From Phoronis australis (taxonomy: Eukaryota; Phoronida; Phoronidae), in the NCBI GenBank assembly GCA_002633005.1, contig NMRA01000793.1:69825-94254 (forward strand): 24,430 nucleotides of DNA. The letters are read 5' to 3'. The notes below the pieces were generated by a model, which was not told the DNA's origin, ran no database searches, and worked only from the letters and a program-made list of their open reading frames with translations. Position 1 is the first letter of the stretch, and each line of letters opens with the position of its first letter. The position numbers were made by a program, and so were the translations under genes. Shown here piece by piece: positions 10,401-19,400 of the stretch.

Positions 10401-13400
10401 CGGCTGCAGGTTGCAGGTCAGATTACCCAGTGATATTGACCTTAGGAAACCAGTTTTCTCGCCGATAGCAAGGTACTGATTAGGCACATTTTACCTGTTA
10501 GGTTTCAAATGTCTTTATTTCATAGCAGAACTTCATCGGTCATTTTTCAATCATATTTTTCGTAAAATTACATCTAAATTTACTAAAGCGAGGTCGTAGG
10601 TACATACCGCTATCTGACACAGTACGGGGACTATTGCATTCAATTATGTGTACATGTACAGCACTTATACACTTGCAGCAAAAGAGAGACTAGTTTTGTT
10701 TTGATTCTCCGTTTGGCAGAAGAAATAACTCAACATCTGAAATAAGCAGATTAACAGGTTTAATTTCTCACGATTGCCCTCTCTGTCTGAGGAGGGCTCG
10801 TAAGTTGTTCAATACATGCAGTCTCAAAACTAATTTTTTTGTTTTAGTTGCTCATTTTGGAGCTTCGAAATCGCTCTCTGTCTCGCTTTAAGGTATTTAC
10901 CATTCAGTGTTCCGATATTTTCCCGTTTAAACTATTTCACATGCCCACTCTCTGTGGGTTTTTTATTTCTCCGTGCGGAATCTATTTTCTTAAAAACAAC
11001 AGTCTAATTAAAACTTTATTTTAGTTTTCTCGTTTTTTCAAGGAAAGAAATGCTGCTCAAATGGTTGCGGAAGCATGTGTGTCGCTAGTAATGTTTCCGA
11101 CACAGTTGAACCGACACTATGCGCTGTGAAATGCCTCGTGGATCCGTGTTTGAAAACGCCTAAATGTCCTGCGTATCCCAACGCAACATGCAAGTAAGTT
11201 GGAATCGTAATATTCATTTTCCGTTGTAAAGAAAATTTATTTGCCATTGAGAATGAGGCTACGTCCACTCTAACACCAAGCTGTATGAAATAATCCCCCT
11301 GGCTTGCTGCAGTTCCATTTCATTTTGTTTTTATGCAGGGAATAACCCTTTGGTTTTAACAATTAATAAGACCTAGCCGTAAGACATTTTATTTGACGTC
11401 TCAGAAACCACACGTTGACATCGGTAAAAACATGGAGTTTCTGTATGTTCGTCTTGCCTCTATTATTTTGTTAATTTTTATCGCTATTTCTAACAGCAAC
11501 TTACTTAGGCTCTGAAAACAACTTTATTGTTGCAAGAACTGGACATATAATCGATGTTACATGGGCGGTGCAGGCCCCCCCCCCGTGGTGCATCGTCTAT
11601 AGACCATGGGCGGTGCAGCACTAAAGCGGGGGCTATAGCCCCCCGCCCCCTATGTTGCGCCGCCCATGTGTCACTGACGTCATATTAGGCACTGAGTATT
11701 TTACCCTCATAATGCCCAGCACGCCGAAGGTTTCTCCGCTTTAAAAAATAGATAAGAAAACTGTTAAATCACAGGGAACATTATGTGTTACAAAATCATT
11801 AGACTTCAAATAGAGTTGGTATATAATTTGATACGAGGAAAGTGCCGTGTTCACAAGCACAATATCCTCTCCGGCTGGTTAAAAAGCAGCCAAACTACCG
11901 ACAAGCTTGTGCATTGGCTACTGGGAAAATAGACTAGTACCTGGAAACGAGACTTGCTCCGATCTATTGTGGCTCTAGATTGGTGATAGAAATGAAGTGG
12001 AGAAACTTTGCAACAATTGAAGGTAGGGCCTCTCAACCTATTGCACATGCTGGCCTATCTTTTGCCTTTTTTCTGTTACTTCTGTTACTTGCTGATATTC
12101 GCCTGTACGCCTGTATTCGTATTATACTGCTGATAAGGCACTTCTTGTATAGAATATCAACAACATAACAACCAAAGGACATTTTATCTAAACTTCACTG
12201 CATTTTAAAAGTGAAAATAGCTACATTGTAAGCCTATTACGTAAGTCAACTCTCGTTACTTTAAAAATGAGTTAGTCAATACTGTCAGAAACTTGACTGG
12301 TTCGAAGCCGAATGCGCGGTAGAGGTAGGAACGAGGTTACCGGGAAATGAATGTATCTAAACGCGCAATTTCCTCTTCGGCTGTTTGAGTTCACCCAGAC
12401 TGTTCTACATCGAGTCAGTCCATAGACAGCCTGGAACATACTGAAATCACATGCGAAATTTTGGCGACACCTAGCGGTAACTGTTCACAAAAGAGGGAAT
12501 TTTCAGCAAAAGCTTTTTGCAACAATAACAACTGAGGTTGTGTTCGGACTCATTATTGTAAACGAAATTATCAAGAGCATCCTCTTTCGAGTTACCCCTG
12601 TTACCCTGGTCTCTTGGCGGCAGTTAGTCTTTAACATGTAAGCCATAGGCCGTAGCTCCAGTCTTTTCATCCTCTGAGCATGTCAGGGGGTCAACTTGAT
12701 TTTTTCTGTATGGTTAGATATACCATCAAGCAATTGAGACCTGAAAAATTCCCATGTTTTAAGTTACACATTTTTTTGTAGAAAAACTGTTTTTTGTGAG
12801 TCCAAATGTTACATTATTGAACAAGAGGTAGCGCTAAATCCAACAAAGGACTAACACAAAATGGCATCTTAAGCCAATCACAAGCTCAGAAATTAAGTAA
12901 CTGCAGACCTAATCTAACATGGCGGCTCCCTTAGGAGCTGCTGTCAATGAATGCTGCATACACTTTCAAGCAGTAAGTTCATCGGATCTGTAAAGTTTCT
13001 TGAAACTGATATGGGCAAAAAGCATTAACTGTGCGAAAGAATGACTTTCGCTAGAAGATGAAGACAGTAATGAGCACAATGTGTGTTACCAGTTGGCATT
13101 TGCATCAAGTAACTTCACGGATTGATGTGGGCTCCAGGCAGTATCACAAAGTTATATAAGCTTACTGACGTTACAAAGATAGAAAGAGCAAAGAGGAAAG
13201 ATTGCGAAACTACAAAGTGTGCCGAGAACAGAACCCCCTGATTACGACCAAGATGATGGTGAGTGTTATTTTTTCTGGGAGTATGACAAATTGAAGCAAG
13301 ACACTAGGACAGTGACAGTTTAGTCAGTTCCTCAATGGGAAACAGGTCACTTCAAGCCCGAGTCAAGTTGTACCCAAGCCTAATTTCAAAAGTATTTCAA

Positions 13401-16400
13401 AACTATTTATTGTTGTTTTATTACTTCATTGTATTATATTACTGTTTTTCTTGTTGAGGGCCCTCTTGGAAAGCAGTGCTATCACTGAAGAGGCCACCCT
13501 CATTTTAAATATCACAATAATAAATACATAAATAAAATTTTAATTTGGCAAAGCAGTGATTAAAATCCATCAATCATGTCATATTTATGCAAAACGCAAC
13601 AATATTATCTGTTATTTAGTAAATGAAAATGAAAATTTATTAGTTATGTTTTTAGCACAGGTACGAGTTAACTTGGGTGCGAGTTGGCTAAGGTACGAAC
13701 TGACTGGAAAGCCCTCATATGCACCAAATAGTGTTCCAACAACGCAGCACAAAATTAATTTGTAAGCAACCATCAACAAACTATGTTGAATGAGTAGAAA
13801 CTCAATAAAAATGACTGTTCTCAAAATATTTGCGATATATTTCGTTATTCGTCGACCATTTATTTGAGGTAAAATACAATTTAGGATACTTGCATGATTG
13901 TAAAGACTTATTTGCATATCTGAAATTGTATGTTAATTTTCAAACAAAAAGTTGTTTTCAAGACCATTTTGCATACAAACCCATAGGTATCTTTTCACAG
14001 CTGTCTGGGCCTTGTACATGCGCGTTTTATTCTGACCACGGTTTTCATTTTTAATTTGCTTGATTGTAGGTGGGTTGGTTTTGGATGCTGCTATGGCAGG
14101 AAATGACATGGACCTTTTGATCAGATTACAGAGAAGAGATATGGTAGCACTTGAAGCCAAATACCATCGTTCTTGCTATAAAAGCTTCACAAGACCGCTG
14201 GCAAAACAGAAATCTGACGATAGTGAAAGCACAGATGTATTTCAAGAGTTTTGCGTTGAAGTTGTGGAGCAACAAATAATCTCGCAAGAGGAAATATTGC
14301 ATTTGACTCTGTTAAAGTCACTCCTGGAAGAAACTTGTCCAAAAGAGGTTGTAATGTATGTGTCCTAACTGGAAATCTGAAATCGAAATTACAGAGAATT
14401 TGCCCTATTCTACAATTCCTTAGTGCAAAACGGAATCAGAGTGAATTGCTTTTAAACAAACATTTGTTCTTGTGTAAATGCAATACTAAGATGCACTGAA
14501 ATGTGAAACTGCCAAAACTGTGAGAATATCAAAGTGAGTGATGAAATTGGGTCAGATGATGAGTAACGGTGTGATGGACTAGCATCCCAGCCAGAGGAAC
14601 TTGGAAAGACATCTTCTCAAGAGACAGAAACCAGTGAGCCTGGTGATTTGTGAAACATTTTTCTATTTTCATGTTTAAGTCTCTAATAATGGCTTTTTAT
14701 CTTGTTAATTTCTCGGCCTTTTGTACTTCATCCGATTGCATTTGTTGTTATTTTATATCTTTTGTCTCCATTTTTTGACAAATTGTATGCTTTGGACTTG
14801 TAGCAATGATTGTTTTTGTAAGACAGATTAGTAAATGTATGATAAAGCAAATGTGAGACATAGTCAGTTTTGATAATTATAGTTTTACCAATAGTAAAAA
14901 CAGCACAAATTACTATGAATGATAATGCCATATTTCGCCAACAGGTAGCACCTATAAATTCATATTTCTTGCACAATTTTACATTTTAATTGAAAAATAT
15001 AACAAGGTACATGTATGTGTTTATTATGACTTAATAGAGCCTGTAGGAATATTATCTTCAGTATCATCCTTTATGGAACTTATTTTCTTCTTTTCTAACT
15101 TTTTTAATTCCATGTAAAATTTTTTGACTTGGCACAATTTCAACATCAAATTTCACAGAAATGTGCAAGTTTAAACGCGAGAACTTTTTTGATTCATAAA
15201 GTACAATGATTTGTGACATCAAGAACACCTGAATTAAATTGCCCCATCCCCCAAAGTAGTCACAGAAGTGGTTTTCTAGGCCATGGCCTAATGCTTTACA
15301 CGGGAGACTTCTGGGGAAGTGGAGTCCCAGCTTTTCATCACACACGTTGATATTTTATCCCAGAAATTGATTAGGTGCTTGATACTTTGGGTTGTTTTTT
15401 GGAGGTTTGGAACCTCATATCCCATATTCCAACTGAGGCCGGGAACTGATTTGCTTGAAAATTGGGCTCGTCTAAATACGGGGCGCAGGTCTTAACACGA
15501 TGCCGAAAGCAACATGCGCGACTTTGTTGTCGCACCTTGTGCTGGTCCGAAGTTAGTATTACACTAGCCATATCACTCGCTGCGATATCGATGCGACCAA
15601 TTTTCATCTGTTGGATAATTTTTGTTGCTGGGCCCAAGCCGCACCGGGTGTGCGATTGACCGCTCACGTAACATACATGTAAAGCGGGACATGTGCTTAC
15701 GCGTACCCTCAAAATGATTATAAGTCATGCCACGTGTAAGTTTAGGCAAAATAATACAAAATGTCTGGGCTTTTGTGAGTTTACCTGTGTCATTTGAAAG
15801 TGCAATCATGTGAAATGCATGACTTTAAATAAGTAAATGGATACGAGATTGTGTTCAATGTCATTTGTGTTTTGCGTATTTTGAGGATCAATAAGTCGCA
15901 AATAATGTGTCCACCTCATGGAATGACGAACAGGAACGCCTATGCGTTTTGTGTGTGCTGGAAGTAAGAATGATCTAGTCGAATACATAAGCATTGAACT
16001 TGCTCAGTGCTTGCCTGTAGTCATATGCAGCGCATTTGCTTGGTTGGTACTTTTGGGTGAACCCTTTGTTTTGGTTCTGTAATACGCAGACTGACGTTCC
16101 TAATTATTCATAATAACCCCATGGTAGGAACGGTGATGTTCCAACGGGAAGAGTGTCCCAATAACTTGTTTTAGGCATATTCGAGTTTTGGAATTTGTGA
16201 TTTTGGTTTGGCCATTTTAGCGAGACGGAAAACTTTTTCCTGTCAGTAGTTTGTACTGTACGTGTTCCTGTATTTTTCATGTTGTTATAGAGCTAACTAC
16301 TGCGGCGGATGCAAAGCGGAGTTCTTTGTGGACCAGGTCAAAGTTGACAATTGCCATGTTACTCCAAGTAAGTTCAGGAACGTAGACGCAAGGACCTTGA

Positions 16401-19400
16401 GAAAACGAAAAATCACGCGAGATATCGTAATACATTACAAGCAAAGTACGCGACCAAACTAGCTTTCAATCCTGAGATTCTTGCGTCTACGGAACTCAGC
16501 GATGAGACGTATTTCTGGTAAAGTAATCTTGGCAAACGACCGATCATTGTTGGTGATATCTGTCGACACTGCCTGGCAAAAGCATTGTGAAACGCACTGT
16601 AAAGTTGCTCTGTGTTAAATTTCAGTTTACAGCAACTGCGGCTGGCATCGCGACATATAGGCCATAGTCCATTCGACTCTAGGAAGCCTAGAAAATCCCT
16701 TCCGTGGGCACTTTTTAGGGACAAGATAATTTTGTTGTTTTTAAGGTCATCACGTACTATACTTTAAGAATCTAAAAAGTTCCCAATGTTTGACTTGCAC
16801 GTTTTCGAGAAATTTGACCTCATAAATATGAATTTTTGCATAATTTGGCATAGAAAACCAATCTTCAAAAACCAACAACACTAGACAAAAACTGAATGAT
16901 AATTTGATTGGAATTTGTTCATTTGAATTTACTGAACAAGGAAAGTGATATATAATATGATATTAGGCGGAAAATTGCTCAAAAAGAGAAAAAGAAATAT
17001 TTTAGCAGTGTCTCCTGTTGGCCAGAAAACATTCTACTGTATTCTGATCTGCCAAAAAATAAATACTGTTAAACATTAGGATGGAACTTGATTAAGATTT
17101 GATATCACAACCTACATATGAACAATATACATTTCCAACACTTCTGCAACAAATTCACTGTCATCACTTTCATTAATTGTCACAATTAATTATCATTATC
17201 CACATAGCTGTTCACTGTCAACTGCCACAGGGAACAATACACCCAACAGTCCCCACAGTCACCAGCATGATTAAATGTTGTCAATATTTTCCATTAGGTT
17301 GAAAATTTAAAGTTCTTTAACAACATAACATACACTTATTATGTTTCTTCATGCACTCCATCATCATTTATATCATCATTATTTCACACTTACCATTAAC
17401 ATTCTTAATGGCATTTTCTGGGGCTAAAGGCAGAGTCATCCCGTGGAGCTTCAGACTAACGTGCTCCAAAAGCCACCCATTACCAACTGGAGATGGTGCA
17501 CTGACATGCTGTTGCAAGGCTAGTTAGTGAATGGCACTCTGGTAGTTTGCTCTTTTAGCATGTAACAGCAAACAATCATGATGAAGAGGCAGATCACAGA
17601 TTTCAACCTGAATATGTGGTAGTGTGCTTTGTTAACTGTTAATGACTCACCGTACAGCTTGCATACAAACGGTTTTATGTTTTCCAAGAGTTAACCAGGA
17701 AACACAAACTTTTGAGCCCAAATTTAATGGCAAAGACAAAGTTAAAAAAATCTCTGCAAGCCTACATCGTACCCAAAATAAAAAAAAGTTTTGACAACCT
17801 GAATACCATTTCATCTAAACACCTTGTTACAGTAATCCTATTTAACTGAAATAGATAACCAAAATGCTCTTCACTTAAGCACACATGTGGACATTTATTA
17901 AGATTCCCTGGGTACTTGAGAGCTACAAATTGTATGGACACAATACTTTTCTGGCATTTGATTGGCTGTTCGGATCATTCTGCATTGACACCTGGTGACT
18001 AACACATTAGTTGAGGTTATATTTTCCCAACTTTTAAATTAAAATTCTAACTACATGTGCAAGTGTATTCTTGGGAATTTTTTTGAAATTGAATTTTGAA
18101 CACATGTACATGTAGATGGGTTTAATGCAAAGCTCCCGTTGCCCCCAGAAAGTAGCCACGGAGGTGAAAGATAGGAGAGCTGGGACTTTGGCCTAACGTA
18201 AACGCTTAGATCCGAAGGTTAGTGACACGTGACTCGTATAATGAAAAACAGTTCCTCAGTCTTTGGGAATTGTTTTCACACGTTTGGTGTGCACTGCTAT
18301 TAGAGATGATCTGAAGAGGGTAGCAAAAATGTAGACACGAGTCGAAATTCGTCAAATCGAGTTCACTTTTAGCGAATCCTTTGTTGTCGAGTAAAATGAC
18401 ATGGTAACCATTGTCGATCTGTGCAACAGTAACTAAAAAGATTGACTTTGTTAGGTAGGCCTATAGTGAGTAACCACGCAGATGTAACTCGTGTCATTCC
18501 AAACATTATACGATAAGCAATAAAACAACAGGCAATTATAAATGCGATTTTTGACTTGTGATTAAAAGTCAACCCTATTTCGGGCCTTGAGTGTTTGCAA
18601 AGAGAAAAAATACATATTGTCTGACCCTTTTTATCGTATTTGAGATCGACATGTTCATTCAGTATAAATATACCCGTTTTAGCCGTAAGTTGTTAACTTT
18701 TGGAATGCTTTACTGCAATGAAAAATCCCATTGTATTCTAAGCTTCATTGTCCTGATATATCTACGTTTCAGCGTGTTCACCAGTGATGTGTAAACTTTT
18801 ATGTCGCCATGGTTTCCAGAAAGATGAAAACGGATGTGACGTGTGCAAATGTAGAGCGAAGCCAGGTATAACAGTGAACTGTTTATGATCTGTAATAGCG
18901 TCCTGTATTCTGTACCTGTAACTGTAAAATAGGCAGAATGAAGTTATCACTAAACACCAATCGCGAGGTCATGGCAAGGTGGACCTGGCTAACTATGTTT
19001 CCGTTATAAGCCAAGCGCAGTCTGAGAATTTTCACAGACTTCAAATCAATAAAAGTCTGAGGGCCTTGGTAATTTCACTTCTACCAATTGCAAAAAAATA
19101 GTCCCACCGGTTCTCTCAATTTTCGCTATGACTGGTTCGCGACATTTCCCCGAAACAAAAAGTGGGTAACTGGTGGCTAACCCGTAAATTTGTTAAGCCA
19201 CTTAAATTCATGTGCACTGTCACCTTTCGCAAGTTCAATTACATGACGTTCATTTTTTGACTTCATGTAGTTATCAGTTCTTACTCAGCAATGTTTCACA
19301 TGTTTACTGATCGTTTGCTTCAACGGTTTTCTTCTTATTTGCAGTCTTGTGTGACAATGATATTCTGTTAAAATGATTTCAAACTCGGTTTTTCCTAATT

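Noticed and set aside
15064-15712. Minus-strand frames in intron 3
   Set aside because: Open and partly protein-like, but no motif I could name, no start or splice evidence, and they lie inside a repeat-rich intron.
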